From Lentilactobacillus parabuchneri DSM 5707 = NBRC 107865 (GTDB lineage Bacteria; Bacillota; Bacilli; Lactobacillales; Lactobacillaceae): 64,000 bases of DNA. The notes under the pieces were generated by a model. The model was not told where the DNA came from, searched no databases, and was given only the letters and a program-made list of their open reading frames with translations. The DNA lies in assembly GCF_001435315.1 (NCBI RefSeq), contig NZ_AZGK01000004.1, forward strand, positions 62,001 through 126,000, read 5' to 3'. Both the position numbers and the translations under genes were made by a program. Below are positions 1-8,783 of the stretch, in pieces. Numbering within the stretch: position 1 is the first letter of the stretch; each line of letters starts with the position of its first letter.

Positions 1-2677
1 TGACGTTATTGAAGAATGGCATTAAGGTCACCAGAATTGACGAAGTTGCCGCAAATCCCACCGCCAACGTTAATCTGGAGTTGGAAAATGGATTTCGGTC
101 AAATAACGTCTTGACACTTCTTGCGTCGTAAACGTGCCACAACTGGCCAAATACCAAGGTTAGAAAGGCAAGGGTTTGGCTTTGAGCTACCGAATAGCCT
201 TGCATTGCTGCCCAGACAAAGGCCGCAAAAACCATCCCACCCATGACACCACCACGCAGGAGCACTCTTTTTAGCATGCCATTCGCTAAAATTGATTGCT
301 TGGCATCTCGTGGCCGCTGTTTCATCACATCTGATTCCGCTTCGTCATAGCCCAGAGCAAACGATGGCAGTGAGTCGCTGACCATGTTGACCCAAAGCAC
401 CATCAACGCTGTTAGTGTCGGCGTCACTTCAGTCACCTGACCGATGGACGATGTAATCAGGAAGACCCCCAGCAATAGTGATAGAACCTCCGCCACATTG
501 GTTGTTAGCTCATGACGCATAAAGTTCAAAATATTAGCAAAAATTGTCCGGCCGGACTCAACTGATTTTTCGATCGTTGTAAATTGATCATCCAGTAAAA
601 TCAAGTCGGCGGCGTCCTTGGTAACTTCTGTTCCGTTAATGCCCACTGCAATTCCAATGTCAGCCGCCTTTAACGCAGGGGCGTCATTAATGCCGTCCCC
701 GGTCATGGCAACGACTTGTTCATGAGCTTGAAGCTGCTTGATAATCCGCTGTTTGTGCTCTGGGGTCACCCGAGCGTATACCCGCGTATCCAAAACGCGC
801 TTTGATAGCTGGGCGTCAGACATTTCTTCCAAATCACGGCCGGTAATCACGTCGGCATCTTTTGATTGAATAATCCCCAACTGTTTGGCAATCGCCTTGG
901 CTGTCATTGCATGATCGCCTGTGATCATCACCACGTTGACTGATGCGTCCGTCAGTTTTTTCACCGATTGCCTAACTTCTTCGCGCGGCGGATCAATAAT
1001 GCCGACCAACCCGAGAAATGATAAATGTTGCTCAAGTTCAGAACTTGACGCGTTCAAGGCCGCTTCTTTAGTAATCTCGCGTTGGGCAATTGAAATGGTT
1101 CTTAACGCGTCGTTGGCGAATTCCAGCATCGATTCTTCAATGGTTGCAGAAGCGTTTTGAATATCAACTTTTTGACCATCAATTAGTGCCAACTCGGTTA
1201 ATGGCTTAATGACATCGGGCGCACCCTTGGTTAAGCTAAAGTAGCGCCCGTTTTCTTTGATAACCACCGTCATCATTTTTCGAGTACTGTCAAATGGGAA
1301 GATCCGGACAATATCAATATCACGATCGCCCTTATCTTCCAGCAGTTCGTCACGCTTAATGCCCTGTTTTGCGGCCAGTACCACCAAAGAAACATCAGTT
1401 GGATTCCCAAAGGGACGCCAGTTTTGCTTGTCATCCGGCTTAATTTCGGCCTCATTGTTCAAAACCGCAACTTCTAAAAATCGCTGATAGTCAGCTGAAT
1501 GGGTATCGCCACCATCCGCCCGAATAAAATCACCAATCGGTGTATAGCCATTTCCTTCGACGTTATAAATTTGACCGTTTGCTAAAAATCGGGTGACTGC
1601 CATTTCATTTTTCGTCAGCGTCCCTGTCTTATCGGAGGCAATGTAGGTCGTCGACCCCAAGGTTTCCACGCTGCTCAATGATTTAACCAACCCTTTTTGG
1701 CTGGCCATCATCTTCGCGCCAATCGTCAGCACAATCGATAATACCACCGGCATTGCGTCTGGAATCGAGGCTACGGCAATGGCAATCGCCGTCGCGGAGA
1801 TCCCACCAAAGCTATCCATGGAAATGCTGCCGACTTGAATCAGTTGTTTCACTAAATCGTAACCAATCGTAATCACAATGATAATTCCGGCAATAATCAT
1901 CAGTTTTTGACTGAGACTGTAAACAGATTTTTCAATCGGAGTTTTTTGATCATCGATATCCTGCATTAAGCCGGATATTTTACCCAATTCGGTATCCATG
2001 CCCGTTGCGACAACGACGCCGATCCCGTTTCCGTTAACCACCATCGAACCGGAATAACCCATGTTCGTCCGGTCGCCCAACTCAGTCTCCTCATCAATGG
2101 GTTCGACCGACTTGTCAATTGCGTCAGACTCCCCGGTTAGATGCGATTCGTTAATTTGCAACTCAGAAGCTTTTAGCCAGCGCAAATCACCTTCAATGAA
2201 GTCACCTGATTTTACGCTGACGATATCCCCGGGAACGAGGTGGTCGGCAGGAATTGATAGCCAGTTACTGCCCCGCAGGACTTTCATGTGGTGTTGACGC
2301 ATGTCCGCCAAAGCATCCAGGGATTTCTGTGCCGTTCGTGTCTGGTGAAAGGTGATCCCACTATTGATTAAAACAATCAGCACGATTGCAACAGCTTCAT
2401 ACACAGAAGCCATTGCGTGGGCTTGATCACCACTCACGAAAAAATCATAGGCAGCACTTGCCAGTGCAAGCCCGGTCGCAATTAACAGGATCACAATCAA
2501 AGGTTCTTTAAAACTCTTCAAAAGCATTTTCCAAGCCGGCTCGGTCTCTTTGGCGGTCAATTCATTGAGCCCATGTTGCTCAAGCCGCCGTTTTGCCTCT
2601 GCCTCATCCAATCCGGCAATTCGGCTGGTATCAAGCTGTTGTAGTATCGTCGATGCGTTTTGACTGTACCATTTCAT
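1..2677 (-). CDS. P-type Ca2+-transporting ATPase (3' end cut by window edge)
   Basis: The reading frame is open for 892 codons from an ATG at 2677, preceded by AGGAGG, and runs off the left edge, so only the last few residues are missing. It shows the P2-type order: TGES actuator loop, phosphorylation motif DKTGTLT with the aspartate at residue 349, TGDG hinge, then membrane helices. In the metal site, M5 carries NVAE and M6 carries LWVNMVSD, matching the Asn/Glu and Asn/Asp ligands of SERCA-type Ca2+ pumps. M4 reads IPDAMP, so Asp307 stands where SERCA has the Glu of PEGLP. It probably exports Ca2+ at the plasma membrane using ATP; Mn2+ or another cation cannot be excluded. No regulator is next to it. 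Confidence 0.9.
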   Translation of the reverse strand, partial: MKWYSQNASTILQQLDTSRIAGLDEAEAKRRLEQHGLNELTAKETEPAWKMLLKSFKEPLIVILLIATGLALASAAYDFFVSGDQAHAMASVYEAVAIVLIVLINSGITFHQTRTAQKSLDALADMRQHHMKVLRGSNWLSIPADHLVPGDIVSVKSGDFIEGDLRWLKASELQINESHLTGESDAIDKSVEPIDEETELGDRTNMGYSGSMVVNGNGIGVVVATGMDTELGKISGLMQDIDDQKTPIEKSVYSLSQKLMIIAGIIIVITIGYDLVKQLIQVGSISMDSFGGISATAIAIAVASIPDAMPVVLSIVLTIGAKMMASQKGLVKSLSSVETLGSTTYIASDKTGTLTKNEMAVTRFLANGQIYNVEGNGYTPIGDFIRADGGDTHSADYQRFLEVAVLNNEAEIKPDDKQNWRPFGNPTDVSLVVLAAKQGIKRDELLEDKGDRDIDIVRIFPFDSTRKMMTVVIKENGRYFSLTKGAPDVIKPLTELALIDGQKVDIQNASATIEESMLEFANDALRTISIAQREITKEAALNASSSELEQHLSFLGLVGIIDPPREEVRQSVKKLTDASVNVVMITGDHAMTAKAIAKQLGIIQSKDADVITGRDLEEMSDAQLSKRVLDTRVYARVTPEHKQRIIKQLQAHEQVVAMTGDGINDAPALKAADIGIAVGINGTEVTKDAADLILLDDQFTTIEKSVESGRTIFANILNFMRHELTTNVAEVLSLLLGVFLITSSIGQVTEVTPTLTALMVLWVNMVSDSLPSFALGYDEAESDVMKQRPRDAKQSILANGMLKRVLLRGGVMGGMVFAAFVWAAMQGYSVAQSQTLAFLTLVFGQLWHVYDARSVKTLFDRNPFSNSRLTLAVGFAATSSILVTLMPFFNNV

Positions 2678-2807
2678 ATTTGGCCTCCTTTTGGGGGTTC
2701 ATCTGTCGTGGTGCATTACTTATAATAATCATAACAAATTAACGACTACCAATTGTGAATTTTATAAGATTATTTAGTGAAAATTAGTGAAAAATAAATT
2801 TTTAAAC

Positions 2808-2836
2808 AAAAAAAGCCGCAATCACAATTACGGCCA
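2808..2836 (-). terminator. Intrinsic terminator of the DedA gene
   Basis: On the minus strand a GCCGTAAT/ATTGCGGC stem with a four-base loop is followed by seven T residues. It lies 13 bases after the stop codon of the DedA gene. Confidence 0.85.
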
Positions 2837-2848
2837 CACACATGAAGT

Positions 2849-3460
2849 CTATTCACTTTTTCGGGAAAATTGATAGTAAACAAAGCAAGCGGCGATGACT
2901 AAGACAACTACTAAAATCACCATCAACCACTGGTCAATCATCCCTAAGATCTGGGTCCAAGCTCGGCCGGCAAAGTGGCCAACCACAATTAAAACCGTGT
3001 TCCAGACGAGCGTTCCAATTGTGGTTAACAGGCAAAAACGGCTAAATGAAAAGCCAGTCATTCCCGCCGGAATTGAAATTAGGCTCCTGACGACCGGAAT
3101 ACAACGGCCAATTAAAATGGCCTTGCCACCATGATTGTTAAAATACCTGGCGGCTTTCTCAATATCGGTTGGTTTCAGGTGCATCAGTTTACCGAAACGA
3201 CCGGACACTAATTTTTCGATCTGTTTGACGCTCAGGAGCCGGCCCACCCCGTAAAGAACCATTGCGCCGGCCAAGGCACCAAAAGTCGCCGACAAAACGG
3301 ATCCCCAAATTGTCAGTTTGCTGGTCACCGTCAAGTATCCGGTAAACACCAAGACTAATTCAGATGGAATTGGCGGAAAGATATTTTCAATAGCGATTAA
3401 AAATGCAATTCCGAAGTAGCCATACTGATTGATCAGTTCAGTAATTGTATTTTCGCTCAA
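2849..3460 (-). CDS. DedA/VTT-family membrane protein
   Basis: This 203-residue polytopic membrane protein matches the DedA (VTT/SNARE-associated) family in length and motifs. The N-terminus has the re-entrant-loop feature ENIFPPIPSELVL, and the middle has GRCIPVVRSLISIPAGM, the conserved R-x-P-x-x-R stretch. A membrane segment closes the C-terminus. Some DedA proteins recycle undecaprenyl phosphate or move phospholipids across the membrane and affect resistance to cationic peptides. Which of these applies here cannot be told from sequence. It is monocistronic, with its own terminator. Confidence 0.88.
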   Translation of the reverse strand: MSENTITELINQYGYFGIAFLIAIENIFPPIPSELVLVFTGYLTVTSKLTIWGSVLSATFGALAGAMVLYGVGRLLSVKQIEKLVSGRFGKLMHLKPTDIEKAARYFNNHGGKAILIGRCIPVVRSLISIPAGMTGFSFSRFCLLTTIGTLVWNTVLIVVGHFAGRAWTQILGMIDQWLMVILVVVLVIAACFVYYQFSRKSE

Positions 3461-3577
3461 ATTAATATCCCCATTTCATATTTTAAGTAAAGAAATTATA
3501 CCATATTCGCCAACCACGTCTTTTCGCCCTCACCTCTTTTGCCGTATAATTAACTTAAGCAATAAAGGAGGATCAAC

Positions 3578-4531
3578 ATGAAAACTGTCAAAATTGGAAA
3601 CACAAGTTTTGAAGCTTCAGCAGTTGCACTGGGTATCATGAGAATGGCTGGGATGGAAACGGCAGACGCCGCAAAATCAATTGAAGCCGCAGTCGATTCC
3701 GGAATTAATTTTATTGATTCAGCCGATATTTATGGTGATGGTCAATCAGAGACTAAATTCAAGGAAGCGTTGAAGGCTTCTGGCGTTTCACGTGACCAAC
3801 TCTTCATTCAATCCAAAGGTGGTATTATTTTGGATCCGGAACGTAGTCACGATGGCTTAGTGTTTGGTCAGCGTTATGATTTCTCCAAGCAACATTTGAT
3901 CGACGCCGTTGATGGCATTTTGGAAAGAATGGGCATTGACTATCTGGACTCATTCCTGCTTCATCGTCCAGATCCATTGATGGAAGCAGACGACATCGCC
4001 GAAGCTTTTGATACATTGCAGCGTGAAGGCAAGGTTCGTCATTTTGGCGTATCCAACTTCAACCCGGAACAAGTTGAAATGGTTCAGTCATGGATTAGTC
4101 AACGCCTGATGATTAACCAATTACAATTCAACGTGGTTCACTCTGGGATGATCAAGGAAGGCATGCACGTTAACATGGTCGATGATGCAAGTGTCATGCA
4201 CGATGGCGGCATTATGGAGTACTCGCGCCGAAAGAACATGACGATTCAAGCATGGTCCCCATTCAACTATGGCTTGTTTGAAGGCATGTACATCAATGAT
4301 CCGAAGTTTGAGAAATTAAACGATAAGTTAGCCGAATTGGGTGACAAATATCACGTCTCAAAGAATGCAATCGCAACGGCCTGGATTTTGAGACACCCGG
4401 CCCACGTCCAAGTATTACTGGGAACAATGAACCCAGAACATATCAAGGATAGCGCGGCGGGTGCTGATATCGAGTTAACCAAGCAAGAGTGGTATGATCT
4501 GTTCTTCGCGGCGGGAAATGTGCTGCCATAG
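3578..4531 (+). CDS. Aldo-keto reductase (YdhF-like)
   Basis: A 317-residue NADPH-dependent oxidoreductase of the AKR (beta/alpha)8-barrel family, closest in pattern to YdhF. The catalytic tetrad is visible as Asp47, Tyr52, Lys80 and His129. The start ATG follows AAAGGAGG with good spacing, and a TATAAT box lies about 30 bases upstream. Its substrate, probably a small carbonyl compound, is not predictable. A structured 3' element begins nine bases after the stop. It is one of five AKRs in the window. Confidence 0.9.
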   Translation: MKTVKIGNTSFEASAVALGIMRMAGMETADAAKSIEAAVDSGINFIDSADIYGDGQSETKFKEALKASGVSRDQLFIQSKGGIILDPERSHDGLVFGQRYDFSKQHLIDAVDGILERMGIDYLDSFLLHRPDPLMEADDIAEAFDTLQREGKVRHFGVSNFNPEQVEMVQSWISQRLMINQLQFNVVHSGMIKEGMHVNMVDDASVMHDGGIMEYSRRKNMTIQAWSPFNYGLFEGMYINDPKFEKLNDKLAELGDKYHVSKNAIATAWILRHPAHVQVLLGTMNPEHIKDSAAGADIELTKQEWYDLFFAAGNVLP

Positions 4532-4540
4532 AAATGGAGA

Positions 4541-4652
4541 GTGCGACGAGCAACGGTTTGACACGGAGAACTAAGGGTCCTCTAATTGAAATCCTGATTT
4601 TGGATTTTAATTAGAGGACCTTAGATCGCAGTGTCAGTTGCGTCGGAGCACG
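4541..4652 (+). repeat. 3'-end fold-back element, copy 1
   Basis: A 112-base imperfect palindrome starts just after the AKR stop and has the same direction as the gene. The outer arms are GTGCGACGAGCAACGG... and ...GTTGCGTCGGAGCACG. The second arm pair is TGACAC with GTGTCA. An inner stem (CTAAGGGTCCTCTAATT with AATTAGAGGACCTTAG) closes the hairpin. T residues follow the last arm, so it could act as a large terminator. Four further full-length copies are listed at 17163, 22198, 22319 and 27449. Confidence 0.75.
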
Positions 4653-4714
4653 TTTTTCAAGGTAAAAAGAAACAGCGTTCAAAGCAACCACCAATCACTT
4701 CCCTACAGAAAAAA

Positions 4715-4756
4715 CAAAAAATGACGGCCAAAAAGAAAACTTGGCCGTCATTTTTG
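4715..4756 (+). terminator. Intrinsic terminator (bidirectional look)
   Basis: The stem ATGACGGCCAA/TTGGCCGTCAT is followed by TTTTTGCG on the plus strand and preceded by an A-rich run. It lies between the AKR and the nuclease gene and would end AKR transcripts that pass the fold-back element. The rest of 4653-4806 holds nothing I recognise. Confidence 0.8.
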
Positions 4757-4807
4757 CGTATATATAAAGTGATGGCAAAAAAGCCATTGTTGCTTTCCCC
4801 GGCAAAT

Positions 4808-4882
4808 TGCACACAAGTGTGCATACTCTCCTTACACGCTTGCCTTCAAGCATCCCTTTCTGGTATGTTTGAAGGTGAAGCT
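4808..4882 (+). promoter_or_regulatory. Palindrome and 5' hairpin ahead of the nuclease gene
   Basis: TGCACACAAGTGTGCA (4808-4823) is a perfect two-arm palindrome, as expected for a dimeric repressor site. About 15 bases on, GCTTGCCTTCAAGCAT pairs imperfectly with ATGTTTGAAGGTGAAGC (to 4882), giving a hairpin just before the ribosome-binding region. I could not fit a confident -35/-10 pair. The regulator is unknown. Confidence 0.4.
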
Positions 4883-4906
4883 TACATATAGAATCGAGGA
4901 CAAACC

Positions 4907-5728
4907 ATGAGTCAACATAAGAAGTATCATCGCAGAAAAAAATCTACCCTGGGCCTTAAAAGCATCGTCTCATTGATCGTTATTCTCGCCGGCATGTGGT
5001 TTGGATTAGGCCAACAACCGACCAGTCTCAATTCAATAGTTAGTCAGATTTCCAGTTCTTTATTTCACACCAGTAAAAGCGTTCCAAGCGACCAATTGGC
5101 GAAGCTTGACTATCATTCCGGAGATCCCAGTTATATCTTTGTGAACCATAATAAAGCCCAACTGGATCCCAACTCATGGAAAACCAACAAAGTGATTTAT
5201 GCCAACTTGGACAATTTTAACCGGACCAGCACTGGCAATTTAGCCTACTTGGAACCCAGAAACGTGGTCTCCGATGAGAATCGCGTTCGTCAGTACGTTG
5301 AGCCGACTGCTTGGCACCAGAAATTTGTCAACGGTCAGCCAATCATTAACCGGGGCCATTTGATCGCCTATTCGATTTCTGGCGGAATCAGTTCTTCCGG
5401 GCAATATCAACCCAATGACATTTCTGGTGATCAAAACAACCCCAAAAATCTATTTACCCAGACAAGTTTTTCCAACCAACGCATTCAGACCATCTTTGAA
5501 AGTAAAATCCGCGAGTCGCTTCGTAAGGGTAATAAGGTTATCTTCTTTGCCAAACCAATTTTCCGGGGAAATGAGCTAATGGCGAGAGGAATTCACTTGG
5601 AAGCCATTTCAACCAATCGATCGCTTAATTTCAACGTCTACTTATTTAACGTTCAGCCAAATGTGCAATTTGACTACGCAACAGGTCGTTCACACATCGA
5701 CCGGTCGATGACTGTTCCGGAACCGTAA
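4907..5728 (+). CDS. Membrane-anchored DNA/RNA non-specific endonuclease (EndA-like)
   Basis: This 273-residue protein has a basic N-terminus, one membrane anchor at about residues 17-35, and an extracellular beta-beta-alpha-metal nuclease domain like streptococcal EndA. The active-site DRGH motif appears as NRGH with the presumed general-base His151. The family's later Asn-rich helix is seen as NPKNLFTQTSFSNQ. It would degrade DNA or RNA outside the cell, in nutrient scavenging or competence-linked uptake. No competence gene lies nearby. The Asp-to-Asn change next to Arg149 is common enough in lactobacillar relatives that I do not treat it as inactivating. Start ATG at 4907; ribosome site weak (ATCGAGGAC). 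Confidence 0.85.
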   Translation: MSQHKKYHRRKKSTLGLKSIVSLIVILAGMWFGLGQQPTSLNSIVSQISSSLFHTSKSVPSDQLAKLDYHSGDPSYIFVNHNKAQLDPNSWKTNKVIYANLDNFNRTSTGNLAYLEPRNVVSDENRVRQYVEPTAWHQKFVNGQPIINRGHLIAYSISGGISSSGQYQPNDISGDQNNPKNLFTQTSFSNQRIQTIFESKIRESLRKGNKVIFFAKPIFRGNELMARGIHLEAISTNRSLNFNVYLFNVQPNVQFDYATGRSHIDRSMTVPEP

Positions 5729-5765
5729 AAAAACGAGTGCCGGATTAATTGGCCACTCGTTTCAT
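5729..5765. terminator. Bidirectional terminator between convergent genes
   Basis: ACGAGTG...CACTCGT stem with an A-run on one side and T-rich bases on the other. It serves the nuclease gene (plus) and the SDR gene (minus), which converge here. Confidence 0.8.
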
Positions 5766-5779
5766 TTATGTTAATGATT

Positions 5780-6526
5780 TTAAGCCCGTTGTGCGCCATC
5801 AATCACAAAGTCGGCACCATTGGCAAATTTCGATTCGTCGCTGCCAAGATAGACACAAATTTCACCAATATCAACCGGTTCACCCATATGACCAACCGGA
5901 ATGGTCTTGGTAAGTGCTTCTTCATAGCCTTTAGGGACGATATCAGTGGCAATCCAACCTGGGTGGACATTGTTAACTCGAATATCGAGTTTTTGCTGAG
6001 CCAAAGACAGGGCGGTGGCATGGGTTAGTAGACGGCTGCCACCTTTACTTGCGGAATAAGCCGGACTTAACGGCAAGCCAACCAATCCCGCGACAGAAGA
6101 AATATTAATGATTGATCCCTTACCGTTAGTGGTCTGCTTCATTGCCTTAATGCCGTACTTTTCACCAAGAAATGTTCCGGTCAAATTGACATCAATGACA
6201 TTTTGCCAATCTTCGAGGCTGAGGTCGTCAAGTGGGCCATTGACGCCGCCAATACCAGCATTATTAACGACGATATCAACACGGCCAAATTTCTCAATTG
6301 CTTTTTGAGTCGTCTCTTGCCAGGATTTTTCATCGGCAACATTTTGCTGAACAAATAAGGCCTTATCATCGCCAAACTTTTCAACGGCTTTCTTCCCGCC
6401 TTCAACGTTATGGTTGGCGGTAATGACAACCTTGGCTCCCTCACGAATGTAGCATTCCGCAATCCCTAAGCCAATTCCTGCAACGCCCCCGGTGATAATT
6501 GCAACTTTGTCTTTTAATCGATCCAT
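5780..6526 (-). CDS. SDR oxidoreductase, R-specific alcohol dehydrogenase-like
   Basis: A 248-residue classical SDR with the Rossmann motif TGGVAGIG, the NNAG element and the catalytic set Ser143/Ser144, Tyr157 and Lys161. Its whole length resembles the NADPH-dependent R-specific alcohol dehydrogenase of L. brevis, including the GHxGEPxDI and C-terminal GADFVIDG segments. It probably reduces ketones to R-alcohols. I chose the ATG at 6526 because AAGGGAG sits at good spacing before it and the sequence upstream is not conserved; a longer frame to 6589 exists. The C-terminus differs from the L. brevis enzyme, whose terminal Gln binds Mg2+. Confidence 0.9.
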   Translation of the reverse strand: MDRLKDKVAIITGGVAGIGLGIAECYIREGAKVVITANHNVEGGKKAVEKFGDDKALFVQQNVADEKSWQETTQKAIEKFGRVDIVVNNAGIGGVNGPLDDLSLEDWQNVIDVNLTGTFLGEKYGIKAMKQTTNGKGSIINISSVAGLVGLPLSPAYSASKGGSRLLTHATALSLAQQKLDIRVNNVHPGWIATDIVPKGYEEALTKTIPVGHMGEPVDIGEICVYLGSDESKFANGADFVIDGAQRA

Positions 6527-6560
6527 GATATGAACTCCCTTCAGGTTTAAATCTGTCACA

Positions 6561-6589
6561 AGTGTACCTGAAGAAAAATGGAATATCAA
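6561..6589 (-). promoter_or_regulatory. Promoter of the SDR gene
   Basis: On the minus strand TTGATA and TACACT are separated by 17 bases, about 35 bases before the chosen start codon. Confidence 0.5.
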
Positions 6590-6694
6590 TTGATTTGCTC
6601 ACTATTTCACTTAAAAATATTGATTCTGCTAATTCCAATCATGGTAAAATTAGTCAAACGCTGCTACTAAAGTACCGACAAGGAGTTTAGATCA

Positions 6695-7357
6695 ATGACA
6701 AAAATCACCGACATAATGCGTCAACAAGCTAACCCATTGTGGGAAGCCAGCTTCAATCATCCCTTCATTGAACAACTTTCAACAGGCGCACTTTCCCCGC
6801 AAACCTTTCGTTATTACTTAAAACAAGATCGTTTTTATTTGGAAAACTTCGCTGCGCTGCATGGCAAAATCGCTGATCAAATAGACGATCCGGACATCAA
6901 GGCTTTTCTCTACGCCGGAGCTGAAGGTTTTAACGATAGCGAAAAGGAAGTTCGGAAAGAATTTTTCAGCGAATTAAAGATTACCCAAGAAGAAATTGAC
7001 CAAACGCATATCGCCCCGACCGCGTATAGCTATGTGACCCATATGTATCATGAATTAAATGAAGGGACCCCTGCCCGGGCCGCCGCGGCGCTATTGCCGT
7101 GCTATTGGTTATACAACGAAATCGGCAAAAAGCTCATTCAATTAGGCTCACCAATTAAAATCTATCAGCGGTTCATTGAAACATATGAAAGTCCCGATTT
7201 TACAACGGCGACTGACAAGATGATTCAAATTGTCGATCAGCTTGCTGAAACCGCCGATCAAAAAGAACAACAAGAGATGATCCAAGCGTTTGTTCGAAGC
7301 AGCTATTTTGAACTTCATTTTTGGGAAATGGCTTATCAACGTCAAGAATGGTCATAA
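6695..7357 (+). CDS. tenA: Thiaminase II / aminopyrimidine aminohydrolase
   Basis: The 220-residue all-helical protein carries the TenA active-site residues: Asp45 (KQDRFYL), nucleophile Cys136 (LLPCYWLYNEIG) and Glu211 (FWEMAYQ). TenA salvages base-degraded thiamine by hydrolysing 4-amino-5-aminomethyl-2-methylpyrimidine to the hydroxymethyl form. There are no other thiamine genes in the window and no TPP riboswitch upstream. The gene therefore looks like stand-alone salvage for an auxotroph. AAGGAG precedes the ATG. The next gene follows after 44 bases and may be co-transcribed. Confidence 0.92.
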   Translation: MTKITDIMRQQANPLWEASFNHPFIEQLSTGALSPQTFRYYLKQDRFYLENFAALHGKIADQIDDPDIKAFLYAGAEGFNDSEKEVRKEFFSELKITQEEIDQTHIAPTAYSYVTHMYHELNEGTPARAAAALLPCYWLYNEIGKKLIQLGSPIKIYQRFIETYESPDFTTATDKMIQIVDQLAETADQKEQQEMIQAFVRSSYFELHFWEMAYQRQEWS

Positions 7358-7401
7358 GCTACTGACCTCCCACTAAAAATCCAGTTAAAGAAGGCTTTTA
7401 A

Positions 7402-7959
7402 ATGACAACTTCACACATCTATATGTTTCACGGCTATACTTCCAACGGAAATGACCACTGGTTTCCCTGGTTGGAACAAAATATCGAATCAAATCACCAC
7501 ATTCCATTTAAAAAACTAAACTTTCCAGATTCCGATCATCCTGACGTCGATGCTTGGAACCAGTGCTGTGATCAAAATATCAAAGCGGAAGACGGCATCA
7601 CGCTGGTCGGGCATAGTCTTGGCTGCATCCAAGTTCTCCATTATTTGGAGCAGCATGACATCAAAAACGTTAACGTCTTACTGATATCAGGCTTTGACGA
7701 GCCCATTTGGACGCTGCCGGAGCTTGATTCATTTACGGCGCATCCTGTTGACTACACCTCCATTTTGCCTAAAGTTCGCCAAGTAACTGTTATTTCGGCC
7801 ATCGACGATGATAGTGTCCCTTATCCTTACACACTGACTTTAGCTAGACACCTTCATGCCAAATTCATCTTGATGCCGTCCGGTCATCATTTCACGGATA
7901 CGGGAAAAGACAAGGTATTGCCAATTGCATTGACCGAACTGGAAAATCTGATTAAATAA
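7402..7959 (+). CDS. RBBP9/YdeN-family serine hydrolase
   Basis: This 185-residue alpha/beta hydrolase has the nucleophile elbow GHSLG with Ser72, a likely acid at Asp136 (AIDDDSVP) and a histidine at 162/163 (SGHHF). The short cap-less form and the N-terminal HGYTSNGNDHWFPWL are typical of the RBBP9/YdeN group. These are cytoplasmic hydrolases of unknown physiological substrate. It is 44 bases from tenA in the same direction and ends in a shared terminator. Confidence 0.82.
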   Translation: MTTSHIYMFHGYTSNGNDHWFPWLEQNIESNHHIPFKKLNFPDSDHPDVDAWNQCCDQNIKAEDGITLVGHSLGCIQVLHYLEQHDIKNVNVLLISGFDEPIWTLPELDSFTAHPVDYTSILPKVRQVTVISAIDDDSVPYPYTLTLARHLHAKFILMPSGHHFTDTGKDKVLPIALTELENLIK

Positions 7960-7960
7960 A

Positions 7961-8004
7961 AAATCGTTTCGAAATCCACCAAGCGGACTTCGAAACGATT
8001 TTTA
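7961..8004. terminator. Bidirectional terminator
   Basis: AAATCGTTTCGAAATCC pairs with the distal GGACTTCGAAACGATTT, flanked by A and T runs. It separates the convergent hydrolase and SGNH genes. Confidence 0.88.
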
Positions 8005-8005
8005 G

Positions 8006-8713
8006 TTAGTTTAAAACCTCTGATACCCGCCGCGCCAATACTCGTGCGTAATAGATATCACCGGTGAGATTCAGGTGGACGCGATCGCTCACATACCAGC
8101 CCTTGTGTCCTTTACTGGCTTTATACCAGTTAACCAGGTGGACGTTGGCATGCTTCTTGGCATTTTTAGCAATCATTCGATTCGTCGTATTTTGCCAATG
8201 CCTTGGAACCCGGGTGTTAATCCAAAAAATCTGTCGTTTCTTGCCAACCGTTTTCAATACGGCATTAATATCGTGTTGGGTTGGTGGGCCGTTAATTCCC
8301 AAGTTAATCACAATGTACTTTGCCAAATGGCCCTGGGCTTTTAACTTACGGACAATTCCCGGCAGTGAATAGAACTGCCGTCCGACCGATCCGCTAACGG
8401 CACTATGGTGAAAGACGCGTTTAACATCGGGCTTCACGTCCAGCATCACAGAATCGCCGATGGCAGTAATGTGCGTTTTCGAAGCGGTTCTGGTTTCTAA
8501 TTTGGTCAATTTATAATGTCTGGCAATCTTTTTTTCGCGTTTTGTCAGGTGAATCTTTGCTGCCTTTTTGGCGGTCTTAGACGTTCGGGTGGCCTCTTGG
8601 CGAGTATTTCCCTGAGAGACTTTACCGATACTGACCATTAAAATGCCAACCGCACAGACCACGGCAAGACTGATCAATAATGACTTCTTCAATGAATGGG
8701 TTGATTTTTGCAT
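8006..8713 (-). CDS. Secreted, membrane-anchored SGNH-family esterase
   Basis: A 235-residue protein with an N-terminal membrane segment at about residues 12-30, a basic linker and an SGNH domain. The family blocks are present: GDSVM with catalytic Ser88, the Gly/Asn of block III (NLGINGPPT) and DRVH with Asp210 and His213. The domain resembles the extracellular half of OatA-type peptidoglycan O-acetyltransferases, but the multi-pass acyltransferase half is absent. It could be an acetyl-esterase or a partner of a separate membrane acyltransferase acting on cell wall or surface glycans. AAAGGAG precedes the ATG. Confidence 0.8.
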   Translation of the reverse strand: MQKSTHSLKKSLLISLAVVCAVGILMVSIGKVSQGNTRQEATRTSKTAKKAAKIHLTKREKKIARHYKLTKLETRTASKTHITAIGDSVMLDVKPDVKRVFHHSAVSGSVGRQFYSLPGIVRKLKAQGHLAKYIVINLGINGPPTQHDINAVLKTVGKKRQIFWINTRVPRHWQNTTNRMIAKNAKKHANVHLVNWYKASKGHKGWYVSDRVHLNLTGDIYYARVLARRVSEVLN

Positions 8714-8783
8714 CTGAACTCCTTTGTTAAATCTAACAACAATATCTCAAACATCTTATACCAAACCATCAAAGAAGTACACC

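Noticed and set aside
4631-4891. Open frame of 86 codons before the nuclease gene
   Set aside because: It starts inside a fold-back arm and runs through a terminator hairpin; no ribosome site and no protein-like composition.
6590-6694. Possible TPP riboswitch before tenA
   Set aside because: The leader is too short and shows neither of the conserved THI-box pieces.
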